NCBI GenBank assembly: GCA_031119155.1
Contig: JAVHYH010000001.1
Span: 10,249-50,151, forward strand
Origin: Brevundimonas sp.
GTDB taxonomy: Bacteria > Pseudomonadota > Alphaproteobacteria > Caulobacterales > Caulobacteraceae
Direction of reading: 5' to 3'
DNA: 39,903 nt
The notes under the pieces: model-generated
The model's database searches: none
Told to the model about the DNA's origin: nothing
What the model saw: only the letters and a program-made list of their open reading frames with translations
Shown here: piece after piece, positions 15,908 to 23,545 of the stretch
Layout of the letters: each line of letters starts with the position of its first letter
Position numbering within the stretch: the first letter of the stretch is position 1
Program-made: the position numbers and the translations under genes

Positions 15908-18771
15908 CCGGCCGGCTTCAGGAAGCCGCCGACCAGTTCCACCGCCTCGGCCAGCCCCATCCGCAACACCTCCGTGCCGGGCGGCAGGCTGGCGAACAGG
16001 CGGGTGGGGCAGGCGGCGTCCAGCATGACGAAGACGCCCTTGTCGTCCGCCCGGCGGATCAGCCGTCCGAACGCCTGCGCCATCCGGGCGCGGGCCAGGG
16101 CGTCGTCATAGGCGCGGCCCTGCGCCGACGAGCCGCCGAACTTCTCGCGCCGCGCCTTGTGCAGCAGGTCCGGGCGTGGCCAGGGCACCCGGTCGAAGGC
16201 GAGGATGCGAAGGCTGCGCCCCGGCACATCCACCCCGTCCCGCACCGCGTCGGTGCCCAGCAGACAACTGTCCTGCTCGGCGCGGAACACATCGACCAGC
16301 GCCCCCACCTCCAGCGGATCGACGTGCTGGGCGTAGAGCGGCAGGCCCGCCTTGGCGAGGTCCGGTCCCAGCCGTTCATAGACCGCCTTCAGCCGCCGGA
16401 TGGCGGTGAACAGGCCCACGCCCCCGCCGCCCGCCGCCAGGAACAGCTCGCGCATCGCCGCCGCCGTCTGGCGCGTGTCGTCCTTGATCAGGTCGTTGAC
16501 CACGATGACCCGGCTGTTCTCCGCATAGTCGAACGGGCTTTCGACCTTCAATGTCCGCGCCGGTTCGATCAGCCGCGCTGAGCCGGTCCGCATCCGGGCC
16601 AGATCAAAGGGATCCTCCGACATGGGATCGGACAGGGTGGCGCTGGTCACCAGCACCCCGTGCGACGGCATGATCACCGCGGCTTCCAGCGGCACGGTCG
16701 GGTCGATCCAGTGGCGACGCAGGGCCACGTCGGCGATCCGGCCATAAGCGGCCTCGGCGCTCAGCCAGTCGACGAAGTCCGGGTCGGGTTCGCCGGTATC
16801 ATTGTCCAGCGCCGCCAGCATGGAGCGCCAGCCGGGCAGGGTCATCCGCCCGCGCCGGTCCAGCCCGCGCAGGGCGCCTTCGATCCGCGCCCGGGACGAA
16901 CCGTCCAGCTCGACCGACTCGTCATCCAGAATGTCCTCCAGATGTCGCGACAGGGCCAGCAGCGGCGCCTCGACCGCCGCCAACGCCCGCGCCGCCTCCC
17001 GCGCTGCGTCGAGCACCGGATCGGTGACAGGGCGCAGGGAACATTCCAGCCCGAACTCGATCCCGCCGGGCCCGCCGCTCTCGCTCGTCCGTCCCCGGAG
17101 CTGTTCCAGCGCGGCGACCAGAAAACGCTCGATCGGCCCGATCGGATTGACCTCGCCCGAGGCCGGGGCGATCCGGCCCGACGCGCCTTCGCCCGGCAGC
17201 TGGGCCGCCGCATGGATGGCGTCCTGCAGGGCCTTGGTCGCGGCCTCGTTGTCGGCGCACAGGTCGCCCAATCTCTGTTCCAGCCCACGCCCGCGCCGCC
17301 CGCGTCCCTCGGGTCCCCGGATCCAGCGGCGCAGCTCGGCCGCCTCCTGCCCGGACAGGCAGGCGGAGAAGGCGCTGTCGGCGGCGTCGAACAGATGGTG
17401 GCCCTCGTCGAAGACGATCCGCTTCAGCGCCGCCGTCTCGCCGTCCTGCTTCAGTCCCCGCGCCGAGCGCGCCCCGTCAAACGCCGCCTGGGTCATCACC
17501 AGCGCATGGTTGGCCACCACCAGATCCGCCTTGCGGCTGGCGCGGATGGTCTTCTCGACAAAACACAGGCGGTAGTGGGGACAGGCGGCGTGGACGCATT
17601 CGCCGCGCCGGTCGACCAGATTAGCCGGACTGGCCTGATGCGCCGTCGGCATCGCGAACAGGCCGGGCAGCCAGCCGGGATAGTCGCCGCCGGTCATGTC
17701 GCCGTCGCGCGAATACAGGGCCCAGCGTCCGGCCAGCGCCATGCCAATCAGGTCGCCGTTCCCCAACTGCGCCGCCTGCACCATGTCCTGCAGGTTCAGC
17801 AGGCACAGGTAGTTCTCCCGCCCCTTGCGGACGACGGCCTTCTTCTTCCGCTCGGCGGGATCAGGCCACAGGCTGGCGCTCTCCCGGTCGATCTGGCGTT
17901 GCAGGGCGCGGGTATAGGTCGAGACCCAGGCGGCCCCCTGATTGCGCTCGGCCCAGATGCTGGCGGGCGCCAGATAGCCCAGCGTCTTGCCGGTGCCGGT
18001 CCCCGCCTCGGCCAGCAGCACGCGCGGGCGGCCCTCCTCATTGCGCGGCGAGAAGGCGTAGGCGGCTTCGGCGGCATAGTCGGACTGGGCCGGGCGCGTT
18101 TCGTCCAACCCGGACGCCTGCAGCAGCTTCATCAGCCGGATGCGCGCGCTCTCGGAATCCACCGGAGCCGAGCCGGCCTCGCCGCGCGGCGCCTCGTCTT
18201 CCCATTCGGTCAGCCGTGACCAAACATCCAGCCCGCTGCCGCGATGTTGCCGGGCTCTCAGCGGCTGGTGCTGCAGGGCGCCGGCCACCCGCCAGGACCA
18301 GCTCCAGCCCGCCCGACCCAGCGTCTCGTTCAGGGTGAAGGCGTCCTCGCGCTGCGGATAGGCGGGGTCCGCCAGTTCGCGCAGCAGACCGTCAGCGGCA
18401 TTGCGAAGAGCCTCGGCCTGAGCCTCCGGCCCCTTCGGCTCCGCCTGTCCCGTGACCAGCGCCAGTCCGGTCGGGGAGGGGGCGCAGAACCGTGCAGGCC
18501 GCACGAAGGCAAACAGCTCCAGCACATCCAGCAGGTCTTCCGACCGGGACGGTGGCGCGATGCCCAGCCGTCGCGCGGTCAGGCTGGCGTGGGCGACCAT
18601 CACGGACCCGCCGGTGAACAGGCCTTCGGCGGCGCCCCGCCCGATCTTCCGCGCGCCGTCCAAATCGCACATCGCCCCCGCGCCCGGCGGCACAGCCAGC
18701 GCTGGCGGCAAGTCCAGCCACGGCTCGTCGCCGGTCAGGCCGGAGGAGGATGTGAGGGAGTCGGTCGTCAC
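15904..18771 (-). CDS. DinG/XPD-like ATP-dependent DNA helicase
   Basis: This 955-residue superfamily 2 helicase of the DinG/YoaA/XPD group is an iron-sulfur 5'-3' helicase involved in DNA repair. About 250 residues precede the Walker A motif (AEAGTGTGKTLGYLAPAS, near residue 255). Cysteines fitting the Fe-S domain are in NYLCLLNLQ and CVHAACPHYRLC (about 320-402). The Walker B variant is FDEGHHLFDAAD (about residue 452). Motif V-VI regions are GTDAVRDGVDVPGRSLRILA and AQAFGRLIRRADDKGVFVM. The start is GTG at 18771; the stop overlaps the VOC gene. The 43-base upstream gap carries a LexA-like motif shared with the lhr promoter, suggesting DNA-damage control. Confidence 0.92.
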   Translation of the reverse strand: MTTDSLTSSSGLTGDEPWLDLPPALAVPPGAGAMCDLDGARKIGRGAAEGLFTGGSVMVAHASLTARRLGIAPPSRSEDLLDVLELFAFVRPARFCAPSPTGLALVTGQAEPKGPEAQAEALRNAADGLLRELADPAYPQREDAFTLNETLGRAGWSWSWRVAGALQHQPLRARQHRGSGLDVWSRLTEWEDEAPRGEAGSAPVDSESARIRLMKLLQASGLDETRPAQSDYAAEAAYAFSPRNEEGRPRVLLAEAGTGTGKTLGYLAPASIWAERNQGAAWVSTYTRALQRQIDRESASLWPDPAERKKKAVVRKGRENYLCLLNLQDMVQAAQLGNGDLIGMALAGRWALYSRDGDMTGGDYPGWLPGLFAMPTAHQASPANLVDRRGECVHAACPHYRLCFVEKTIRASRKADLVVANHALVMTQAAFDGARSARGLKQDGETAALKRIVFDEGHHLFDAADSAFSACLSGQEAAELRRWIRGPEGRGRRGRGLEQRLGDLCADNEAATKALQDAIHAAAQLPGEGASGRIAPASGEVNPIGPIERFLVAALEQLRGRTSESGGPGGIEFGLECSLRPVTDPVLDAAREAARALAAVEAPLLALSRHLEDILDDESVELDGSSRARIEGALRGLDRRGRMTLPGWRSMLAALDNDTGEPDPDFVDWLSAEAAYGRIADVALRRHWIDPTVPLEAAVIMPSHGVLVTSATLSDPMSEDPFDLARMRTGSARLIEPARTLKVESPFDYAENSRVIVVNDLIKDDTRQTAAAMRELFLAAGGGGVGLFTAIRRLKAVYERLGPDLAKAGLPLYAQHVDPLEVGALVDVFRAEQDSCLLGTDAVRDGVDVPGRSLRILAFDRVPWPRPDLLHKARREKFGGSSAQGRAYDDALARARMAQAFGRLIRRADDKGVFVMLDAACPTRLFASLPPGTEVLRMGLAEAVELVGGFLKPAG

Positions 18772-18797
18772 CCCCTACAGATAGCAATTTCGGGCGC

Positions 18798-18813
18798 GAA
18801 ACGGAACGGGAAC
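18798..18813 (-). promoter_or_regulatory. Candidate LexA/SOS operator upstream of the DinG-like helicase
   Basis: GAAACGGAACGGGAAC contains AAAC-N7-GAAC, seven of eight positions of the alphaproteobacterial LexA box GTTC-N7-GTTC read on the other strand. The identical 16 bases recur at 19693-19708 before lhr. On the minus strand it covers the expected -35 of a promoter whose -10-like GCTATC lies at 18785-18780, 9 bases from the GTG start. Confidence 0.55.
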
Positions 18814-18814
18814 G

Positions 18815-19621
18815 TCAGCCCGTTGCGCCGGCCCGGATGTTCGCCTTCAGCGCCGGCTCCAGCAGTTTCGGCACAGGCAGGGTGGCGTCGCGCGCTTCTC
18901 GCATGGCGACGAAGTCGGCCTCGGTCGCACCGCCTCCGACGTGGATGTTACTCTCTCGCTCGGCGGCGATGGTCGTCTCCCAGCGGAAGTCGCCGCGACC
19001 ATCCTTGGGCAGATAGTCGTGGCCGACGAAGACGCGCGTCTCTCCCGGCAGATTCAGCAGACGGTGGATCGAGGCGTAAAGCGTCCGGGCGTCGCCGCCG
19101 GGGAAGTCCGCCCGCGCCGTGCCGAAGTCGGGCATGAACAGGGTGTCACCGACGAAGACCGCATCGCCGATCCGGTAGCTGACGCAGGCCGGGGTGTGGC
19201 CGGGGGTGTGCAGCACCTCGACCTCCAGTCCGCCGATGTGGAACCGGTCGCCGTCCGCGAACAGCCGGTCGAACACCTCTGCGGACGGTCGCTCGACGCT
19301 GAACTTGTCGGCAAAGGTGGCCTGAACCTCGGTGATCCGCGAGCCCACGCCAATCGGCGCGCCGGTGCGGCGGCGCAGTTCGTCGGCGCCCGACAGGTGG
19401 TCCGCGTGGGCGTGGGTCTCCAGCAGCCAGACGATCTTCACGCTCGCCGCTTCCGCCGCCGCCTGCACGGCGTCGATGGAGGTCGTCGCCGTCGCGCCGG
19501 TCGCGGCGTCATAGTCCAGAACCGGGTCGATCACCGCGGCCGCGCCGGTCTCCGGATCGCTGACCAGATAGGTGACGGTGTTGGTGGCCTTGTCGAAGAA
19601 GGCCTCGACGGTGGGGGTCAT
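18815..19621 (-). CDS. MBL-fold persulfide dioxygenase-like hydrolase
   Basis: This 268-residue metallo-beta-lactamase-fold protein is of the ETHE1/Blh type, which oxidises glutathione persulfide in sulfide detoxification. The metal-site motifs are WLLETHAHADHLSGADELRR, VEVLHTPGHTPACVSYRIGD, VFVGDTLFMPDFGTARADFP and RVFVGHDYLPKDGRGDFRWE. The FGTARADFPGG segment is typical of the persulfide dioxygenase branch rather than glyoxalase II. No rhodanese domain is fused. ATG at 19621 gives the family's MTPTVEAFFDKATNTVTYLV start. It is divergent from lhr and lies upstream of the DinG-like helicase on the same strand, but the helicase seems to have its own promoter. Confidence 0.9.
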   Translation of the reverse strand: MTPTVEAFFDKATNTVTYLVSDPETGAAAVIDPVLDYDAATGATATTSIDAVQAAAEAASVKIVWLLETHAHADHLSGADELRRRTGAPIGVGSRITEVQATFADKFSVERPSAEVFDRLFADGDRFHIGGLEVEVLHTPGHTPACVSYRIGDAVFVGDTLFMPDFGTARADFPGGDARTLYASIHRLLNLPGETRVFVGHDYLPKDGRGDFRWETTIAAERESNIHVGGGATEADFVAMREARDATLPVPKLLEPALKANIRAGATG

Positions 19622-19692
19622 GTGCGGCTCCCTTGGCGAGCGGTGACTATAGCCGCGTGAAAGATCGATGCGACAGGGGCGAGGTCGCAGGT

Positions 19693-19708
19693 GAAACGGA
19701 ACGGGAAC
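19693..19708 (+). promoter_or_regulatory. Candidate LexA/SOS operator upstream of lhr
   Basis: This is an exact copy of the 16-base motif at 18798-18813. It contains AAAC-N7-GAAC and lies directly in front of the -10 at 19711-19718, so a bound repressor would block RNA polymerase. Confidence 0.58.
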
Positions 19709-19710
19709 AT

Positions 19711-19718
19711 GCTATATC
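19711..19718 (+). promoter_or_regulatory. -10 element of the lhr promoter
   Basis: GCTATATC is a full match to the alphaproteobacterial -10 pattern GCTANAWC. It ends 6 bases before the GTG start at 19725, so the transcript would begin at or next to the start codon and be leaderless. No ribosome-binding site is visible. Confidence 0.6.
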
Positions 19719-19724
19719 CCCTCC

Positions 19725-22409
19725 GTGACGCCGACCGCTGTTCCTGCAACGCTTCCCCAAGGGCTTCCGCCCCTGTTCGCCGACTGGTTCGCCTCGCGCG
19801 GCTGGTCACCGCGTCGGCATCAGCTGGAAATGGTCGCCGCGGGGCAGGCGGGATCGCACGCCCTGCTGGTCGCCCCGACCGGCGGCGGCAAGACGCTGGC
19901 GGGGTTTCTGCCGTCGCTGATCGATCTGGCGGAGCGGGGTCCGAAGCCGGCGACGGGGCCGGGCAGCGGGGTGCACACCCTCTACCTCTCGCCCCTGAAG
20001 GCGCTGACCACCGACGTCGAGCGCAACCTGATGACGCCCATCCGCGAGATCGGGCTCAACATCCATGTCGAGAGCCGCACCGGCGACACCAAACAGTCGA
20101 AACGTCAGCGGCAGCGCGATTTTCCGCCCGACATCCTGCTGACCACGCCGGAGCAGTTGGCCCTGTTCTGCGCCTGGGACGGAGCGCGGTCATACTTCGC
20201 CGATCTGAAATGCGTGATCCTCGACGAGGTCCACGCCATCTGGAGCGGCAAGCGCGGCGACCTGCTGTCGCTGGGGCTGGGGCGGCTGCAGAAGTTCGCG
20301 CCGGAGATGCGGCGCGTGGCCCTGTCGGCGACGGTCGATGATCCGGAGATGATCGCGGACTGGCTCAAGCCAGGCCCTTCTCCCCTTGCGGGAGAAGGTG
20401 GCTCGCGCAGCGAGACGGATGAGGGGGCGTACCGGCCGGAACGTTTCCTGGCGAACGAAGAGGGCGCATCGGACAACTCGGCGAGACCCCTCATCCGCCC
20501 CTCCGGGGCACCTTCTCCCGCAAGGGGAGGAGGACAGGTTCGGATCGTCCTCGGCGACCCCGGCGCCCCGCCGGTCATCGACGTGCTGGTGTCCGAAGGC
20601 CGTGTCCCTTGGGCGGGGCACACCGGCGTCCATGCGGTGCCCGAGGTCTATGACGCCATCAGGCGGTCGGGCATGACGCTGATCTTCGTCAACACACGCT
20701 GGCAGGCCGAGTTCGTCTTCCAGCAGCTGTGGGCGATCAATGAGGACAGCCTGCCCATCGCCCTGCACCACGGCTCCCTCGCCGCTGAACAGAGGCGCAA
20801 GGTCGAGGCGGCGATGGCGCGGGGAGATCTGCGGGCGGTGGTCTGCACCTCGACGCTGGATCTCGGCATCGACTGGGGCGATGTCGATCTGGTCATCCAG
20901 TTGGCCGCGCCCAAGGGGGCGTCGCGACTGGTCCAGCGGATCGGCCGGGCCAATCACCGGCTGGACGAGCCGTCCCGCGCCCTGATGGTCCCCGCCAGCC
21001 GGTTCGAGATGCTGGAGTGTCAGGCGGCCCGCGAGGCGGTGGTCGAGAACGCCTTCGACTGGGAGCCGGTCCACATCGGCACTCTCGATACGCTCGCGCA
21101 ACACGTCATGGGCTGCGCCTGTTCAGAACCGTTCGCTCTGGATGATCTGTATGCGGAGGTTTCCGCCTGCGGTCCTTATCGCGGTCTGACGTATGAGCAG
21201 TTCGAGGAGGTGGTCGATCTGGTAGCGACCGGCGGCTATGCCCTGCGCACCTACGACCGCTTCGCCCGCATCGTGCGGACGCCCGATGGCCGGTGGAAGG
21301 TCCGCAACGCCCAGCTGGCCCAGAGCCACCGTATGAACGTCGGCGCCATCGTCTCGGCGGCCAATCTGAATGTGAAGGTCGCCTCGCGCCGCGCGGGCGG
21401 GAAACACCTGGTCGGCGGCCGCAAGATCGGCGAGGCCGAGGAGTGGTATTTCGAACAGATGGAGCCCGGCGACACCTTCGTCTTCGCCGGTCAGGTCTGG
21501 GCCTTCCAGGGCATCTCAGGGACGGACGCCCTGGTCAGTGCGGCGACGGACAAGGACCCCAAGATTCCCTCCTACGGCGGTTCGAAGTTCCCGCTGGGCA
21601 CCTCCCTAGCCGAGCGGGTCCGGGACATGGTGCAGGACCGCGATCACTGGCGTGTCCTGCCGCCCGACGTGCAGGAGTGGCTGGAGCTGCAGGAGGTCCG
21701 CTCGCGCATCCCCCGCGCCGGCGAGATGCTGGTCGAGACCTTCCCGCGCGGCAGCCGTCATTTCATGGTCTGCTACCCGTTCGAGGGGCGGCTGGCGCAC
21801 ACGACCCTGGCCATGCTGCTGACCAAGCGGCTGGACCGGCTGAACATCGGCCCGCTGGGCTTCGTCGTCACCGATTACTCACTCGCCATCTGGTCGATCA
21901 AGCCGATGGACACGGTCGACCTCGACGCTCTGTTCGAGCCCGACATGCTGGGCGATGACCTCGAAAGCTGGCTGGAGGAGAGCTTCATGATGAAGCGCAC
22001 CTTCCGCAACTGCGCCCTGATTTCCGGCCTGATCGAGCAGCGCCAGCCGGGGGCCGAGAAGACCGGGCGGCAGGTCACCTTCTCGACCGACCTGATTTAC
22101 GACGTCTTGCGCCGTCACCAGCCGGACCACCTGCTGCTGCGCACCGCCCGCGCCGACGCGGCGTCAGGCCTGCTGGATGTGGCGCGGCTGGGTCAGCTTC
22201 TCAGCCGTATTCAGGGACAGGTCGTGCATCAGCCGCTGGACCGGCCCTCGCCCTTCTGTGTCCCTGTTCTGGTGCAGATCGGGCGTGAACGGGTCGGGGG
22301 CGGCGCGGCCGAGATGATCCTGTCCGAGACCGCCATGGACTTCGCCGAGGAAACCCTGATCGCCGAGATCATGGCCGATGCGCCGCCTGAACTGGAGGGG
22401 GCGGCGTGA
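19725..22409 (+). CDS. Ligase-associated DEXH-box DNA helicase (Lhr family), with an in-frame palindromic insertion
   Basis: This 894-residue Lhr-type superfamily 2 helicase belongs to the ligase-associated DNA repair set. Motifs are Walker A in VAPTGGGKTLAGFLPS (about residue 48), LYLSPLKALTTDVERNL, LLTTPEQLAL, Walker B in CVILDEVHAIWSGKRGDLLS (about 165), LSATVDDPEMIADWL, ALHHGSLAAEQRRKVEAAM, CTSTLDLGIDWGDVDLVIQL and RLVQRIGRANHR. The Lhr C-terminal domain follows. Between motif III (LSATVDD) and the second RecA domain, residues about 217-270 are encoded by a palindromic repeat (20371-20535) and read PSPLAGEGG through APSPARGGG; I do not expect this in homologues. Without it the protein would be about 840 residues. 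The start is GTG at 19725. pdeM follows. Confidence 0.95.
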   Translation: MTPTAVPATLPQGLPPLFADWFASRGWSPRRHQLEMVAAGQAGSHALLVAPTGGGKTLAGFLPSLIDLAERGPKPATGPGSGVHTLYLSPLKALTTDVERNLMTPIREIGLNIHVESRTGDTKQSKRQRQRDFPPDILLTTPEQLALFCAWDGARSYFADLKCVILDEVHAIWSGKRGDLLSLGLGRLQKFAPEMRRVALSATVDDPEMIADWLKPGPSPLAGEGGSRSETDEGAYRPERFLANEEGASDNSARPLIRPSGAPSPARGGGQVRIVLGDPGAPPVIDVLVSEGRVPWAGHTGVHAVPEVYDAIRRSGMTLIFVNTRWQAEFVFQQLWAINEDSLPIALHHGSLAAEQRRKVEAAMARGDLRAVVCTSTLDLGIDWGDVDLVIQLAAPKGASRLVQRIGRANHRLDEPSRALMVPASRFEMLECQAAREAVVENAFDWEPVHIGTLDTLAQHVMGCACSEPFALDDLYAEVSACGPYRGLTYEQFEEVVDLVATGGYALRTYDRFARIVRTPDGRWKVRNAQLAQSHRMNVGAIVSAANLNVKVASRRAGGKHLVGGRKIGEAEEWYFEQMEPGDTFVFAGQVWAFQGISGTDALVSAATDKDPKIPSYGGSKFPLGTSLAERVRDMVQDRDHWRVLPPDVQEWLELQEVRSRIPRAGEMLVETFPRGSRHFMVCYPFEGRLAHTTLAMLLTKRLDRLNIGPLGFVVTDYSLAIWSIKPMDTVDLDALFEPDMLGDDLESWLEESFMMKRTFRNCALISGLIEQRQPGAEKTGRQVTFSTDLIYDVLRRHQPDHLLLRTARADAASGLLDVARLGQLLSRIQGQVVHQPLDRPSPFCVPVLVQIGRERVGGGAAEMILSETAMDFAEETLIAEIMADAPPELEGAA
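20371..20535. repeat. Palindromic repeat element inserted in frame in lhr
   Basis: The terminal arms are perfect 21-base inverted repeats: 20380-20400 and 20509-20529, starting CTCCCCTTGCGGGAGAAGG. A second pair of 11-base arms lies inside (20416-20426, CGGATGAGGGG, and 20487-20497). Each outer arm is itself a hairpin (CTTCTCCC/GGGAGAAG). The element adds about 54 codons without a stop and keeps the frame. Confidence 0.88.
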
Positions 22410-22423
22410 ATGTTTCAGCGACT

Positions 22424-22576
22424 CCCTTCCCCCTCGATGGGGGAAGGGTTGGGGATGGGGGTGCGGACTGTGCGTTGCAAGTTGTGGCGCATGAGGCGTC
22501 GTCGGCGCCTCGCGCACCTCACTCGGAAATAGCCTGCGCTCACCCCCACCCAACCCTCCCCCATCGAGGGGGAGGG
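22424..22576. repeat. Palindromic repeat element between lhr and pdeM
   Basis: The left arm (22424-22463) and right arm (22541-22576) are near-perfect reverse complements, each containing a CCCCTCGATGGGG core that can also fold on itself. A loop of about 77 bases separates them. The element occupies most of the 184-base gap between the lhr stop and the pdeM start. It could terminate, process or stabilise the shared transcript. It is of the same general type as the element inside lhr but has a different arm sequence. Confidence 0.85.
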
Positions 22577-22593
22577 CTTTCGCGGGGGCATCC

Positions 22594-23325
22594 ATGAACG
22601 CCACGCTCAAAAATACCCTGTCCCCGTTCCGCCATCCTTGCGGCGGCCTGAAGGTGCGCGTGGCGGGTGAGGCCTGCGTGCTGCGCTGCTCCGGGGCGCT
22701 GTGGCTTCCCGACCATCGCACCCTGATCGCCTCGGACCTGCACCTCGAAAAGGGCTCTGCCTTCGCCGTGCGCGGCCAGATGCTGCCGCCCTACGACAGC
22801 CCGGCGACCCTCGCGAAGCTGGAGGCCGAGATCGAGGCGCTGGATCCGGCCTGTGTCGTCCTTCTCGGGGACAGTTTCCACGATTCAAAGGCAATCGACC
22901 GTCTGTCCACGGAAGATCGTGATCGCGTGGCTCGGCTGGCCGTGGGTCGCGACTGGGTCTGGCTGGAGGGCAACCACGATCTGGTCGCGCTGGAAGGCGC
23001 GCTCGACGCCCTGCCGGGCCGGGTCATCACCACCATGGCGCTGGGCGCCCTGACCCTCATCCACGAGCCGCAACCGGGCGAAGCCATCGGCGAAATCGCC
23101 GGCCACCTTCACCCCGCCGCCCGCGTCGCCGCCTATGGCCGGGGCGTCCGTCGTCCCTGCTTCGTCACGGATGGCAAACGCCTGCTGATGCCCGCGTTCG
23201 GCGCCTTTACCGGCGGGCTTGATGTGCGGGACAAGGCTGTCTCGGAGCTGTTCGGTGTGCCGCCGATGGTCGCCGCGCTGGGCCGGGACAAGGTGCATGC
23301 GCTGGCTTGGGAGACAGTGCGCTAA
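22594..23325 (+). CDS. pdeM: Ligase-associated DNA damage response endonuclease PdeM
   Basis: This 243-residue calcineurin-like phosphoesterase is the usual partner of the Lhr-type helicase in the ligase-associated DNA repair cluster. Metal-binding motifs are IASDLHLEKGSAFAVRG, VVLLGDSFHDSKAIDRL, VWLEGNHDLVALE, LIHEP and IAGHLHPAARV. ATG at 22594 gives about 20 residues (MNATLKNTLSPFRHPCGG) before the conserved VRVAGEACVLRCSGALWL core. That is slightly longer than typical and could reflect the neighbouring repeat having displaced the original start next to the lhr stop. No ligase or exonuclease gene of the cluster is adjacent. Confidence 0.9.
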   Translation: MNATLKNTLSPFRHPCGGLKVRVAGEACVLRCSGALWLPDHRTLIASDLHLEKGSAFAVRGQMLPPYDSPATLAKLEAEIEALDPACVVLLGDSFHDSKAIDRLSTEDRDRVARLAVGRDWVWLEGNHDLVALEGALDALPGRVITTMALGALTLIHEPQPGEAIGEIAGHLHPAARVAAYGRGVRRPCFVTDGKRLLMPAFGAFTGGLDVRDKAVSELFGVPPMVAALGRDKVHALAWETVR

Positions 23326-23352
23326 TGATCCATCGGCGGTAGGGTTTAAGGC

Positions 23353-23526
23353 ATGCGCAATCACATGATCCCACCGAGTGCAATCGAACTCGCTGAGGCC
23401 GATCGCTTTGAGAGGCTCAAAGCCGAGTTGAGCCGCGCATTTGCTGCGCCCGACGCGACATATGCCCCGCTGACTGCCGCTGAGCTCATTGCCCGCAATC
23501 AAACTCTGCCAACAGGGCGAAGCTAA
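23353..23526 (+). CDS. Small hypothetical protein with atypical codon use
   Basis: This encodes 57 residues, beginning MRNHMIPPSAIELAEADRF and ending ARNQTLPTGRS. The pattern of a charged helix (DRFERLKAELSRAF) followed by APDATYAPLTAAELIARN resembles short antitoxin-like or accessory proteins often encoded singly in alphaproteobacteria. I cannot assign a family, and no toxin gene is adjacent. Only about 34 of 57 codons end in G or C, clearly fewer than in the flanking genes, which points to recent acquisition or weak expression. The ribosome-binding site is poor. It lies 27 bases after pdeM and is convergent with plsC. Confidence 0.55.
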   Translation: MRNHMIPPSAIELAEADRFERLKAELSRAFAAPDATYAPLTAAELIARNQTLPTGRS

Positions 23527-23545
23527 GCGTTTTCACGGATAAAGG

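Noticed and set aside
16660..18219. A 519-codon open frame on the plus strand
   Set aside because: It lies antisense within the DinG-like helicase, whose motifs are clear, and reads as low-complexity Arg/Gln/Gly sequence.
22406..22597. A short ORF (MNVSATPFPLDGGRVG...) between lhr and pdeM
   Set aside because: It is simply the translation of the palindromic repeat element, with the familiar PLDGG/PHRGG pattern such repeats give.
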